From Chitinibacter bivalviorum (GTDB lineage Bacteria; Pseudomonadota; Gammaproteobacteria; Burkholderiales; Chitinibacteraceae), in assembly GCF_013403565.1 (NCBI RefSeq), contig NZ_CP058627.1, positions 1,178,001-1,242,000 on the forward strand: a stretch of 64,000 nt of DNA. The letters are read 5' to 3'. The position numbers were made by a program, and so were the translations under genes. Of the stretch, positions 52,991 to 62,239 are shown one piece after another. The notes under the pieces are model-generated. The model did no database searches, was not told the origin of the DNA, and saw nothing but the letters and a program-made list of their open reading frames with translations. Position 1 is the stretch's first letter; each line of letters begins with the position of its first letter.

Positions 52991-54553
52991 TTACTGCGTT
53001 AATTCGCCCGTAAACTCAAATAAATCGTAGCCATTTTGCTGCTCAACCAATTTAGCGGTGCGGATAAATTGCTCACGCTGCCCCATAATTACCGAATATT
53101 CGCGCAGCGGGGTGTACTGCCCCTTTTGGGTCACAATCCGAGCTGCTTGTTTTAATGCGGGGATGGCGGGCAACATCAGGGCAGGAAAATAAGCAGGCGT
53201 CTCAGCGCCTAAGGTTGGGCGCATCAAAACGGGGACTGCTTTCGCACTCATCACCTGCAAGCCCATTTCCATCGAACCATTGTGATGCTGATGCAGCCAG
53301 CGAATCGAAGCAACCATCCAATTGGCGTTCTCGGCAACCGACAAGGCAACAATTTCACCGGCCTTGGCCTGCTCTTTAGGCAATTCATGCGCCAAAATAC
53401 CGTAGCCGCCCGGGCTTTCATTAATCACTTGCCACTGGGTTAGCTGGAGGTCTTTTTCAGCAATAATGGGTTTGTCATGGCCATTGACCAAGTGCTGACC
53501 CGCATTTAAGCGAAAAACGGCACGACGAATTCCAAAGGCAACACTCACAGTAGACTCAGTTGGAATACGTTGATAATGCCGATGTGGAACAATGCTCCAT
53601 TGCCGAATGACACGCCGTAGAATCTCCAGCCACATCTGGACCTTAACCCTATCTTTGGCCATCGGCGCTTTTGCTTCTACCGTATGCTCAGCTTTGTGCA
53701 GTTTTTTAGCGAGCTCAATCGTGTCAAACAATACGGCCTGCCCCGCATAATTATCCAGTGAACGATTACCTACGTAACACGGCGCTTTGTCAGTATTGAG
53801 CTCAACCAAAAAAAATCCGGCACTAGAGGCTAGTTTACTTAAGGGTTGAAAGTGAGCATGCGGCGCATAGCTTTCAATGATTTCCAGCACCTTATCTAGC
53901 TCTAGCCCTGCAAAACGGTGCGGATCGGCCAAGGCCAGCAGAACCATCTGCTTATAAAGTGTTGCAATGGGGCGCGCCGATTTTTCTTTGGCATTTTCGT
54001 TTTTGGGCTCATCGAGCATTTTATTTTCCGCTGCATAGCGGAATAACTGATGGCACTCGGACCAAATACCTTCAGGCAAGGTTTGGTACAGACGACCCGA
54101 GACTTGATACACGCGCCAGTAGGCGTACAACAATGCCTGCATTAATTGGGGAGGCGCTTTGGGGTGAGCATTAAAAAAGCCAAACCGCTTTTCTAATTTA
54201 TCTGCAATCGCCAGTTTCCAACCCACGGCCAACTCAAGCCAGACATTCCGTGCCAACTGCGCAGCCGCACGAGCCGATTCTTTCATCGGCAAGCCTGGGG
54301 ATGCGTAGGCGATCTCAAACGCCCCGGTGAGCATTTCCAGCGAATTTTGGTATTCGGTCAGTAATGTTGTACGTACATCGGCATCGACTTTAACGCGGTT
54401 GAGCACCGCCAAAGCGCCTTGTATCAAACGCCCTGCCTCCAACACATTCGCTGTCGGAAGCGCAATGAGCCAATCCTTAACTTTTTTAGGATCGGTCTCG
54501 ACAGATAAAGCCAAGCTAGGATCAGCTTCGGGTAACACGAATTTTAAGGTCAT
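52991..54553 (-). CDS. Large protein with PilZ-like c-di-GMP-binding motifs
   Basis: 520 residues. The N-terminal 300 residues are mainly helical and unrecognised. Near 325-329 is HRHYQR (RxxxR form) followed by IPTESTVSVAFGI, and at 378-383 NESPGG (NxSxxG), so a PilZ domain is likely. A cytoplasmic c-di-GMP effector is thus inferred. It starts 6-9 bases after the bioA stop; the GTG at 54559 is an alternative start. Confidence 0.65.
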   Translation of the reverse strand: MTLKFVLPEADPSLALSVETDPKKVKDWLIALPTANVLEAGRLIQGALAVLNRVKVDADVRTTLLTEYQNSLEMLTGAFEIAYASPGLPMKESARAAAQLARNVWLELAVGWKLAIADKLEKRFGFFNAHPKAPPQLMQALLYAYWRVYQVSGRLYQTLPEGIWSECHQLFRYAAENKMLDEPKNENAKEKSARPIATLYKQMVLLALADPHRFAGLELDKVLEIIESYAPHAHFQPLSKLASSAGFFLVELNTDKAPCYVGNRSLDNYAGQAVLFDTIELAKKLHKAEHTVEAKAPMAKDRVKVQMWLEILRRVIRQWSIVPHRHYQRIPTESTVSVAFGIRRAVFRLNAGQHLVNGHDKPIIAEKDLQLTQWQVINESPGGYGILAHELPKEQAKAGEIVALSVAENANWMVASIRWLHQHHNGSMEMGLQVMSAKAVPVLMRPTLGAETPAYFPALMLPAIPALKQAARIVTQKGQYTPLREYSVIMGQREQFIRTAKLVEQQNGYDLFEFTGELTQ

Positions 54554-54559
54554 AAACAC

Positions 54560-55888
54560 TTAAGCGCTTTTGAACGCCTGTTCGAGTGAATACAAAACAG
54601 CCTGTCGAATCTGAACCGCTTCTTGTTCAGTAATATTATAGGGTGGCATAAAATAGACCGTATTTCCAACGGGCCTTAATAAAACCCCTGCTTTTAATGC
54701 ATTTTGGAAGAAATGCTGCGCAAAAGTCGCTGGCGCATCAATCACATCAAATGCCCAAATCATGCCACGCTGGCGCCAATTCTTCACTTGCGGGAGCGCA
54801 GCAATCGGCGAAAAAACCGCATTTAACGCGATAGCTTTGGCGCGATTTTGCACAATAACATCATCGTCACGAAAAATCTGTAAGGTTGCCAAAGCAGCAG
54901 CGCACGCCAAGGCATTGCCCGTATAAGAATGCGAGTGCAGAAAAGCCTTTGCGCTCTCATCAGCATAAAATGCTTGATAAATTTCATCGCGACACAGCAC
55001 CACCGCCAGCGGTAAATAACCAGCGGTAATCCCTTTGGATAAACAGATGAGATCCGGCTTAATGGCGGCTTGTTCACAAGCAAACATCGTACCTGTACGA
55101 CCAAAGCCTACCGCGATTTCATCTGCGATTAACAAAACACCATACTGATCACAGAGTATACGCGCCTGAGCCAGATATTCTGGTAAATACATCGCCATAC
55201 CCACCGCGCCTTGCACCAAGGGCTCGACAATCAAAGCCGCGATTTCGGCATGATGCTCAGCGAGCACCCGCTCCAGATCAGCCAAGGCGCGCGCAGTATA
55301 TTGCTCAGGGGTTTCATCTTTACGTGACAGTCGCGGATCTGGACTCAAAACGGAGAAATTTTCACGGACCAAGGGCGCATATGCCGTGCGGAAAATGGGC
55401 ACATCTGTGACCGAAAGCGCGCCCATCGTCTCGCCGTGATAGCTATCGGCAAGGTACACAAAGCGATTTTTTTTTGGCTGACCTAGATTTCGCCAGTAGT
55501 GCGCCGACATTTTTAAAGCAATTTCGGTGGCCGAAGCGCCATCCGAGCCATAAAAAGCATGCCCCAAGCCAGTCAGCTCGCCCAGTTGTTCAGACAACTG
55601 CACCACAGGCTCGTGGGTAAAACCAGCCAGCATCACGTGCTCGACGCTATCCATTTGCTTGCTAATCGCGGCCTTAATGCGCGGTTCATTATGCCCAAAA
55701 AGATTGACCCACCAGCTCGACACGCCATCAATAAAGCGATGCCCTTCGCAGTCAGTCAACCAAACGCCATTGGCGCTGGCAATTGGCACCAAGGGCAAGG
55801 TTTCATGGCGCTTCATTTGTGTGCAAGGGTGCCAAACAGCGGCGAGACTACGTTCTAATAAATCTTGATTGCTTTGTATTTTCTTCAT
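54560..55888 (-). CDS. bioA: Adenosylmethionine-8-amino-7-oxononanoate transaminase
   Basis: 442 residues. PLP enzyme making 7,8-diaminopelargonate from 8-amino-7-oxononanoate and SAM in biotin synthesis. Seen: VWHPCTQMKRHE, YGSDGASATEIALKMS, LIADEIAVGFGRTGTMFACE, and Lys in LICLSKGITAGYLPLA, the BioA pattern. It is divergent from ltaE across 111 bases in which no BirA-type site was recognised. Confidence 0.95.
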   Translation of the reverse strand: MKKIQSNQDLLERSLAAVWHPCTQMKRHETLPLVPIASANGVWLTDCEGHRFIDGVSSWWVNLFGHNEPRIKAAISKQMDSVEHVMLAGFTHEPVVQLSEQLGELTGLGHAFYGSDGASATEIALKMSAHYWRNLGQPKKNRFVYLADSYHGETMGALSVTDVPIFRTAYAPLVRENFSVLSPDPRLSRKDETPEQYTARALADLERVLAEHHAEIAALIVEPLVQGAVGMAMYLPEYLAQARILCDQYGVLLIADEIAVGFGRTGTMFACEQAAIKPDLICLSKGITAGYLPLAVVLCRDEIYQAFYADESAKAFLHSHSYTGNALACAAALATLQIFRDDDVIVQNRAKAIALNAVFSPIAALPQVKNWRQRGMIWAFDVIDAPATFAQHFFQNALKAGVLLRPVGNTVYFMPPYNITEQEAVQIRQAVLYSLEQAFKSA

Positions 55889-55999
55889 ATCGGTATTTTC
55901 TCATAAACCCGAGTGAATAATTCGGATTAGGAATATCGGCTATAGTCAGTTTACGCGTTAAAAGTCACAATTAAACCCATTCCAAGCTATCGAGCCGCC

Positions 56000-57025
56000 A
56001 TGAAAACCCTTGATTTACGCAGCGATACGGTGACCCAGCCGACCAATGAGATGCGTCAAGCGATGGCCAATGCCATTGTGGGCGACGATGTCTATGGTGA
56101 TGACCCCACTGTCATCGAGCTAGAAACCCAAGCGGCAGCTCGCTTAGGCAAGGAAGCCGCACTTTTTGTTCCCAGCGGCACATTTGGCAATCAGCTCGCT
56201 ATTTTGACGCATTGCCAGCGCGGCGATGAAGTGATTGTCGGCGATGATAGCCATATCGTCTGGCATGAAGCAGGCGCCGCGGCGGTGATTGGCGGCGTGC
56301 AATTGCGCACGCTGGAAAGCGATCAAGGTCGACTAAACCCACAGGCGATCAAAGCCAAAATCCGCCATGGCATTGATATTCATGAGCCCAAAACGGGTTT
56401 GATTTGCTTAGAAAATGCGCACTCCAATGGCCGTGTCATTCCATTGCAGAATATGCAGGATATTTGGGCGATTGCTCAAGCGCAGCAAGTTCCGGTCCAC
56501 CTCGATGGCGCACGCGTTTTCAACGCAGCAACGCACTTAGGTGTGAATGCAAAAGAGATTACCCAATATTGCGACACGGTGATGTGCTGCCTCAGCAAAG
56601 GCTTGGCTGCGCCGGTTGGCTCAATCCTCGCAGGCCCCGCCGATTTTATCGCCCGTGCACGCAAATTGCGCAAAATGCTCGGCGGCGGCTTGCGCCAAGT
56701 CGGCGTCTTGGCTGCACCGGGGCTGATTGCACTCAATACCATGACAATGCGCTTAGGCGAAGATCACGCCCATGCGCAGCAACTAGCCCTGGCACTCAGT
56801 CAAATGGATGGCATAGATATCGATTTGGCCAGCGTACAAATCAATATGGTGTGGTTCCGCTTTAGGCACGAGATTGATGTGGCTGCGTTGATGAGTGCTT
56901 TTGCTGCAGCGCATATTAAAGTGAATCCCCCCGAAAACGGTTGGATGCGCTTAGTCACCCATTGGCAAATTGAATCGACAGATTTAGTGCGAATTAGCGC
57001 AGTATTGCGCCAATTTGCTGGATAA
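56000..57025 (+). CDS. ltaE: Low-specificity L-threonine aldolase
   Basis: 341 residues. PLP enzyme cleaving L-threonine and L-allo-threonine to glycine and acetaldehyde. [34 protein letters not shown] at the N-terminus and the PLP Lys in [17 protein letters not shown] are diagnostic. Confidence 0.95.
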   Translation: MKTLDLRSDTVTQPTNEMRQAMANAIVGDDVYGDDPTVIELETQAAARLGKEAALFVPSGTFGNQLAILTHCQRGDEVIVGDDSHIVWHEAGAAAVIGGVQLRTLESDQGRLNPQAIKAKIRHGIDIHEPKTGLICLENAHSNGRVIPLQNMQDIWAIAQAQQVPVHLDGARVFNAATHLGVNAKEITQYCDTVMCCLSKGLAAPVGSILAGPADFIARARKLRKMLGGGLRQVGVLAAPGLIALNTMTMRLGEDHAHAQQLALALSQMDGIDIDLASVQINMVWFRFRHEIDVAALMSAFAAAHIKVNPPENGWMRLVTHWQIESTDLVRISAVLRQFAG

Positions 57026-57041
57026 ATCGCAATTAATTCCC

Positions 57042-57081
57042 TTGTTCATTGATATATGCATGATGAATAATTAATTCATCA
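57042..57081 (+). promoter_or_regulatory. metN promoter with palindromic operator
   Basis: TTGTTC (57042-57047), 18-base spacer, AATAAT (57066-57071). Overlapping the -10 is a perfect palindrome TGATGAAT-AATTA-ATTCATCA (57061-57081). Probably the site of a methionine- or SAM/SAH-responsive repressor; which protein binds is not known. Confidence 0.55.
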
Positions 57082-57104
57082 CAGCAGCCCAAAAAGGCAA
57101 ACGA

Positions 57105-58115
57105 GTGATTTCATTAGAAAATCTCAGTAAATTTTATCGCGTTGATGGCCGTGAAATACCGGCGCTTAAGCGCATTGATTTGAATATTGCCGCAGGAGAA
57201 ATCTTCGGCGTCATCGGCCATTCTGGCGCAGGCAAATCAACCTTAATCCGCTTGATTAACTTGTTAGAGCGCCCAACGGGTGGCCGCGTCTTAATCGATG
57301 ACGTTGATCTAACCGAACTGACGAGTGATCAGCTGCGTAAATCGCGCCAAAAAATTGGCATGATTTTCCAGCATTTCAACCTGCTGATGAGCAAAACCGT
57401 CGCGCAGAACGTCGCGTTTCCATTGCAAGTAGCCGGTGAGCTCGATAAAGCGGCCATTGCAACGCGAGTTGCAGAATTGCTCGATTTGGTCGGTCTGACC
57501 GATCACGCGAATAAATATCCAGCTCAGCTCTCGGGCGGCCAAAAGCAGCGCGTCGGCATTGCCCGCGCACTCGCCAATAATCCGAAATTACTGCTGTGCG
57601 ATGAAGCCACTAGTGCACTCGACCCACAAACCACCGCATCGGTACTGCAATTGCTGCTGGAAATCAATCAGAAGCTCAAGCTGACCATCGTACTGATTAC
57701 GCATGAAATGAATGTGATTCGTAGCATTTGCGATCGTGTTGCGGTGATTGATGGTGGCGAAATTGTCGAAACCGGCCCGGTAACACAAGTCTTTTTGCAT
57801 CCGCAACATCCGACGACACGCCGCTTTGTGTACGAAAGCGAACACATCGATGAAAGCGATGAGGCCGATGATTTTGCCCATGTGCCGGGCAAAATTGTGC
57901 GACTGACTTACAAAGGTGAAGCCACTTACCAATCGCATCTAAGCGCCCTCGCCCGCGAGTATGAAATTGACTTTTCGATTCTGGCAGGCCGCATCGAGCG
58001 CATCAAAGACACGCCTTGCGGCCAGCTCACTTTGGGCCTCACTGGGCTAAACACCAAGGCCATGCTGGCTCGACTCGCAGATGAAGGCATTGTGATTGAG
58101 GAGTTGCGCGCATGA
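57105..58115 (+). CDS. metN: Methionine ABC transporter ATP-binding protein MetN
   Basis: 336 residues, GTG start. Walker [11 protein letters not shown], signature [15 protein letters not shown], Walker [12 protein letters not shown], and a C-terminal NIL domain (about 265-335) that senses methionine. Length and order metN-metI-metQ match D/L-methionine importers. It overlaps metI by 4 bases. Confidence 0.95.
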   Translation: MISLENLSKFYRVDGREIPALKRIDLNIAAGEIFGVIGHSGAGKSTLIRLINLLERPTGGRVLIDDVDLTELTSDQLRKSRQKIGMIFQHFNLLMSKTVAQNVAFPLQVAGELDKAAIATRVAELLDLVGLTDHANKYPAQLSGGQKQRVGIARALANNPKLLLCDEATSALDPQTTASVLQLLLEINQKLKLTIVLITHEMNVIRSICDRVAVIDGGEIVETGPVTQVFLHPQHPTTRRFVYESEHIDESDEADDFAHVPGKIVRLTYKGEATYQSHLSALAREYEIDFSILAGRIERIKDTPCGQLTLGLTGLNTKAMLARLADEGIVIEELRA

Positions 58116-58780
58116 TGAACGAACTTTTTGCCAATATTGACTGGGCCGACATTGGTACGGCCACGCTGGATACGCTGAGTATGCTCGGCGGCTCGCTACT
58201 ATTTACGCTTATCCTCGGTTTACCGCTCGGGATTTTGCTGTTTCTCACCGGCAAAAAACAATTACTCGCCCAGCCTGCCGTGTACGGTATTTTGTCTTTC
58301 GTAGTGAATGTGCTGCGCTCGGTGCCTTTTGTGATTTTGCTGATCATTATGATCCCATTCACGGTACTACTGACGGGCACCTCGCTGGGTGTCGCAGGCG
58401 CTATCCCACCGCTAGTCGTGGGTGCGACGCCCTTCTTTGCGCGTTTGGTTGAAACGGCCTTGCGGGAAGTCGATCGCGGCATTATCGAAGCGACGCAAGC
58501 GATGGGCGCAACCACGACGCAAATCGTGACCAAAGCCCTATTGCCTGAGGCAATGCCCGGCATTCTGGCTGCGATCACCGTCACGGCGATTACCTTGGTG
58601 TCATACGCCGCGATGTCTGGCGTCATTGGCGGCGGCGGCTTGGGTGATTTGGCGATTCGCTTTGGCTATCAACGCTTCCAGACCGACGTCATGGTCGTTA
58701 CCGTGATTTTGCTATTGATCTTGGTGCAGATTTTGCAGATGGTGGGCGACAAGCTGGTACAGCACTTTAGCCGTCGCTAA
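58112..58780 (+). CDS. metI: Methionine ABC transporter permease MetI
   Basis: 222 residues with five membrane segments. The EAA loop [35 protein letters not shown] contacts MetN. Start overlaps the metN stop. Confidence 0.95.
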   Translation: MMNELFANIDWADIGTATLDTLSMLGGSLLFTLILGLPLGILLFLTGKKQLLAQPAVYGILSFVVNVLRSVPFVILLIIMIPFTVLLTGTSLGVAGAIPPLVVGATPFFARLVETALREVDRGIIEATQAMGATTTQIVTKALLPEAMPGILAAITVTAITLVSYAAMSGVIGGGGLGDLAIRFGYQRFQTDVMVVTVILLLILVQILQMVGDKLVQHFSRR

Positions 58781-58868
58781 GGGGTAACTGATTTGTATAA
58801 AGTTATAACAAAGCAATCTTTAGTATTTTTATTACGTAGTGGTAATCTGTATGCATAGACCCACCAAC

Positions 58869-58917
58869 GGGTATATGCGTACAAGTCATTACTCCAAAAG
58901 AGTTCAAACTGATACCC
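58869..58917. repeat. 49-bp GGGTATA/TATACCC element, copy 4
   Basis: Begins GGGTATATGC, ends GATACCC; exactly 49 bp. Inside the metI-metQ gap of 155 bp and 18 bases before metQ. This is unusual as it splits an otherwise tight operon. Confidence 0.7.
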
Positions 58918-58935
58918 ATCCCAAAAGGAAATAAA

Positions 58936-59718
58936 ATGAAAAAAATCGTCACCCTACTTGCTGCCGCAGCCGCTTTCGCTAGCATCAATAGCGTTGCAGC
59001 CGACAAACTGAGCGTTGGCGCCACAGCCGTACCGCACGCTGAAATTCTCGAATTCATCAAACCCACTCTCGCCAAGCAAGGCGTTGAGTTGGACATCAAA
59101 GTATTTACTGACTACGTACAGCCCAATGTGCAAGTGGCCGAGAAAAAACTCCACGCCAACTTCTTCCAACATCAACCTTACCTGACCGAATTTAACAAAG
59201 GTAAAGGCACCACCTTGGTGAGCGTAGCGGGTGTTCACGTTGAGCCATTCGGCGCGTACTCGACTAAAGTCAAAAAATTGGCCGACCTGAAAGAAGGCGC
59301 AACCGTTGCGATTCCAAATGACGCCACCAACGGCGGCCGCGCTCTGCTCTTGCTCGATAAAGCGGGCGTTATCAAGCTCAAAGACAACAAAAACATTCTG
59401 GCGACCAGCAAAGACATCGCTGAAAACCCGAAAAAGTTGAAATTCAAAGAGCTGGAAGCCGCCACTTTGCCACGCATTTTGAACCAAGTTGATTTGGCGC
59501 TGATTAACACCAACTACGCACTCGAGGCGAAACTGAATCCAACTAAAGATGCCTTGGCGATTGAAGGTAAAGACTCACCGTATGTAAATATCTTGGTGAC
59601 TCGTACCGACAACAAAGACGCCGCAGCAGTGAAAAAACTGGCTGCAGCACTGAAAACGCCAGAAGTGAAAAAATTCATTGAAGAGAAATACAAAGGCGCG
59701 ATTGTTCCAGCTTTCTAA
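58936..59718 (+). CDS. metQ: Methionine-binding periplasmic protein MetQ
   Basis: 260 residues of the NlpA/MetQ family: LSVGATAVPHAEILEFIKPTL, FTDYVQPNVQVAEKKLHANFFQHQPYL, and IPNDATNGGRALLLLDKAGVIKL. The leader (1-22, IVTLLAAAAAFASINSVAA) has no lipobox Cys, unlike many MetQ lipoproteins, so it is likely soluble in the periplasm. The 155-bp gap to metI leaves room for its own promoter. Confidence 0.93.
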   Translation: MKKIVTLLAAAAAFASINSVAADKLSVGATAVPHAEILEFIKPTLAKQGVELDIKVFTDYVQPNVQVAEKKLHANFFQHQPYLTEFNKGKGTTLVSVAGVHVEPFGAYSTKVKKLADLKEGATVAIPNDATNGGRALLLLDKAGVIKLKDNKNILATSKDIAENPKKLKFKELEAATLPRILNQVDLALINTNYALEAKLNPTKDALAIEGKDSPYVNILVTRTDNKDAAAVKKLAAALKTPEVKKFIEEKYKGAIVPAF

Positions 59719-59773
59719 GCGGAAGATTGACCTGAGTTTAACTGCTCAGCATTTGGTGATACACATTGGTAAT

Positions 59774-59803
59774 AAAAAACGGCACTTAATAGTGCCGTTT
59801 TTT
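59774..59803. terminator. Intrinsic terminator after metQ
   Basis: 11-bp stem AAAACGGCACT/AGTGCCGTTTT (59776-59786 with 59791-59801), TAAT loop, T run. Confidence 0.93.
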
Positions 59804-59842
59804 ATTTGCGCTAAACTCAAATGATGAGTTGAGGATGCAATC

Positions 59843-60115
59843 ATGAAACAAGCGCAGCATTTTTTCATTTCGGGACGCGTGCAAGGCGTTGGTTTTCGCT
59901 GGGCAACTTGCAATCGCGCGATCGACTTACAACTGACAGGCTGGGTACGCAACCTCAGCGATGGTCGGGTTGAAGTTTGGGCCGAAGGTGAGGCACTCTC
60001 ACTCGCCCACTTGGCCGAATGGTTAAAACACGGCCCAAGCACCGCGCGTGTTGAGGGCTTGAGCGAAAGTATGGTCGAGGCCAAAAACTATAAAGACTTT
60101 CGGGAAATCGCCTAA
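59843..60115 (+). CDS. acyP: Acylphosphatase
   Basis: 90 residues. FFISGRVQGVGFRWATCNRA holds the phosphate-binding loop and catalytic Arg; LTGWVRNLSDGRVEVWAEG holds the catalytic Asn. Hydrolyses acyl phosphates. Confidence 0.94.
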   Translation: MKQAQHFFISGRVQGVGFRWATCNRAIDLQLTGWVRNLSDGRVEVWAEGEALSLAHLAEWLKHGPSTARVEGLSESMVEAKNYKDFREIA

Positions 60116-60121
60116 AATGGC

Positions 60122-60170
60122 AGGTATAGCCAGCAAATCCAACTAGAAATTATATTTCATAACCATACCC
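60122..60170. repeat. 49-bp GGGTATA/TATACCC element, copy 5
   Basis: Begins AGGTATAGCC, ends CCATACCC; exactly 49 bp. Lies between the convergent acyP and wbuC-like genes, so not every copy precedes a gene. Confidence 0.68.
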
Positions 60171-60178
60171 CCACATCA

Positions 60179-60649
60179 TTAGAATTGACTCACCATCCAG
60201 TCTAAATACGCAGCGACATTATCATCATTCGCCGCTGGCGCCCACGGCGCTAATTCATTCGCGGCAACTGGCACATACGGGCCAGCCTTGGCTTCAAAAA
60301 ACACACAAGGCGTCAAAGCCAGTACGCTGTGATAAGCCCCAGCTTCGATATTTATCCCGACATTCTCACCACCTGCAACGAGATGATGACGCGCAATGAC
60401 TTGCCCATCTTCAGCAAAAATCAGCACGCCCAACTCGCCTTGCAAAATAATCATCGTCTCGGCTTTGTTGGGGTCCATATGCCGATGCGGGTGTACATAA
60501 GTACCCGGCTGCAAAGCATTGGCCAAACGATGGCACGCTGCATCGTCGCTCGGATGAAAATTGCGATTTTTACGCAAGCGTGGGTTATCTGCTGCTTCAG
60601 CCAGCAATCCACTGAGTAAGTCTTGATTAATTACACTGTACGTCGTCAT
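60179..60649 (-). CDS. WbuC family cupin metalloprotein
   Basis: 156 residues from the ATG at 60649. Cupin motif HPHRHMDPNKAETMIILQGELGVLIF with metal-binding His and Glu, and AGAYHSVLALTPCVFFEAKAGPY downstream, typical of WbuC. Often seen with polysaccharide genes, but here alone. Divergent from the gene at 60765. Confidence 0.85.
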   Translation of the reverse strand: MTTYSVINQDLLSGLLAEAADNPRLRKNRNFHPSDDAACHRLANALQPGTYVHPHRHMDPNKAETMIILQGELGVLIFAEDGQVIARHHLVAGGENVGINIEAGAYHSVLALTPCVFFEAKAGPYVPVAANELAPWAPAANDDNVAAYLDWMVSQF

Positions 60650-60700
60650 TACGGGCTCCAATATGAATTTCCCGCCATTAAACCACGAACAACGCATGTC

Positions 60701-60730
60701 GCGACAAGCGACAACATCGGCAGGTATAAT
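60701..60730 (+). promoter_or_regulatory. Promoter of the gene at 60765
   Basis: GCGACA (60701-60706), 18-base spacer, perfect TATAAT (60725-60730), leaving about 28 bases of leader. Confidence 0.55.
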
Positions 60731-60764
60731 CGCACTTTCGAATTGTTCTCATTAAAGCACTGCC

Positions 60765-61859
60765 ATGACGCTGCCAGATCCTCGCCTCTACCCTCGCGTG
60801 AACCCACAAAACCCAGTGATTCGCCAATTGATGTCGCTGATGACCGAGCGCGATGCCGCGCAGGTGGCGGTAAAACGCCAAGGTCTGCGCCAATTGATCG
60901 CTGAATTACTCGGCGCGCGCGATCATTACGGCCTCAATGGCGCAATTACCCAAGTGCCATCACAAGAGGCTTGGTTTGAATTGTGGCAATGCATTCGCGA
61001 TGAAGTGGAGCAATCTACTTCGGCCAAATATGCGGTTCCGTTTGCGATTCCTTTGGTCTTGGTCGCCGGCTTTAAGGGCGAGACCAGCTTACCGAGTGAA
61101 ATTGATGGCGCTGCGGCGCTCAGCATCTTGCGCGAACATGGCGTCGTCGCCGCCGACGCGGATGTCTTTTTGTCTGGCGCACTGCTAGCCCCCGATTTAG
61201 TCGCGGCGATCAATCCAGCGCAAATTGCCGAATGGCGCGAAACCATCAGCGAAGCGAGCCGCTTCCCAATTGATTCGGCAGGCAGCGCAATTGCAATCAA
61301 AGATGAAGTCGTGGCTTTACGCTATTTAGTCGGCGTAGCGATTCAGCAGCAAAACGCTGCCCCTGCGATCAAACTTGGCGGCCAAGTAGGCGCTTGGGGT
61401 ATGCCTTTGGCGCAACTGATTAGCGACACGCTCAAAACTAATGGCGTGACTTTATTCCCGATTCCACGCCCACCAATGAGCTGGCTGGCCGCGCAAGACG
61501 CTGGTCGCGTTACGCAGCTCGAAACTCGCCTGCAAGTGATGACCAGCAATGCCCTGCGCAGTATTCGTACTAAAGGTCGCACGCCAGTGGTGACGGTTGC
61601 GGCGCATGAAAATGCTGAAATCCGCATTACCTTTAGCACGACTGAAGACCCAGAACGTTGGGAAGGCTATGTTTGGCCTTTAGCAGCGAATGATCAAGTA
61701 GCCTATATCGAACAATACGTCGCCGAATTAATGCGCGAATGCCGTGTTGACTCAGTCAAAATGATCGGCAATGTGCAGCCAGTCCTCGATACCGACGGCT
61801 TGCCTTTGTTTATTACAGCACACAATCTGGGTCAGGCGATTGACGCCACGATTCAATAA
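60765..61859 (+). CDS. Conserved-looking hypothetical protein
   Basis: 364 residues, soluble, no signal peptide. Segments such as KYAVPFAIPLVLVAGFKGETSLPSEIDG and LFPIPRPPMSWLAAQDAGR do not point to a family I know. Codon use is like its neighbours, and a good promoter precedes it. Function unknown. Confidence 0.7.
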   Translation: MTLPDPRLYPRVNPQNPVIRQLMSLMTERDAAQVAVKRQGLRQLIAELLGARDHYGLNGAITQVPSQEAWFELWQCIRDEVEQSTSAKYAVPFAIPLVLVAGFKGETSLPSEIDGAAALSILREHGVVAADADVFLSGALLAPDLVAAINPAQIAEWRETISEASRFPIDSAGSAIAIKDEVVALRYLVGVAIQQQNAAPAIKLGGQVGAWGMPLAQLISDTLKTNGVTLFPIPRPPMSWLAAQDAGRVTQLETRLQVMTSNALRSIRTKGRTPVVTVAAHENAEIRITFSTTEDPERWEGYVWPLAANDQVAYIEQYVAELMRECRVDSVKMIGNVQPVLDTDGLPLFITAHNLGQAIDATIQ

Positions 61860-61890
61860 TTTTTATTACCCATAGCCCACCGAGGTCGCG

Positions 61891-62202
61891 ATGAGTTTTT
61901 ACCAACATCATGTCTTTTTTTGCTTAAACCAGCGTGAACCCGGTGAGCGTCAAAGCTGCAATAGCTGTGGAGCAGATCAGCTTTGGGCGTACGCCAAAGA
62001 GCGAGTGAAAGCCTTGGGGCTCAATGGCACAGGCAAAGTACGCATCAACAAGGCCGGTTGCCTAGAGCGCTGTGAAGAAGGCCCTGTGATCGTCATTTAC
62101 CCTGAAGAAACCTGGTACACCTACATCGATAAAGACGACATCGACGAAATCATCAACGAGCACCTCGTACATGGCCGTGTCGTCGAGCGATTAAAGATCT
62201 AA
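61891..62202 (+). CDS. Thioredoxin-like 2Fe-2S ferredoxin
   Basis: 103 residues. Four Cys in the order seen in thioredoxin-like ferredoxins: FFCLNQREPGERQSCNSCGADQ and KAGCLERCEEGPVIVIYPEETWY. Electron carrier; partner unknown. 37 bases before the alpha/beta hydrolase, likely one transcript. Confidence 0.85.
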   Translation: MSFYQHHVFFCLNQREPGERQSCNSCGADQLWAYAKERVKALGLNGTGKVRINKAGCLERCEEGPVIVIYPEETWYTYIDKDDIDEIINEHLVHGRVVERLKI

Positions 62203-62239
62203 TACCCAGCTACGTATAACAATAAAGACCAATCAAGAA

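Noticed and set aside
55891..55939. Copy of the 49-bp element in the bioA-ltaE gap
   Set aside because: Has CGGTATT at the left but no TATACCC-like right end at 49 bp.
55955..55995. CACAATT upstream of ltaE, resembling the EPS-type box
   Set aside because: The upstream half-site is missing at the 11-bp period and there is no -10 at 17 bp.
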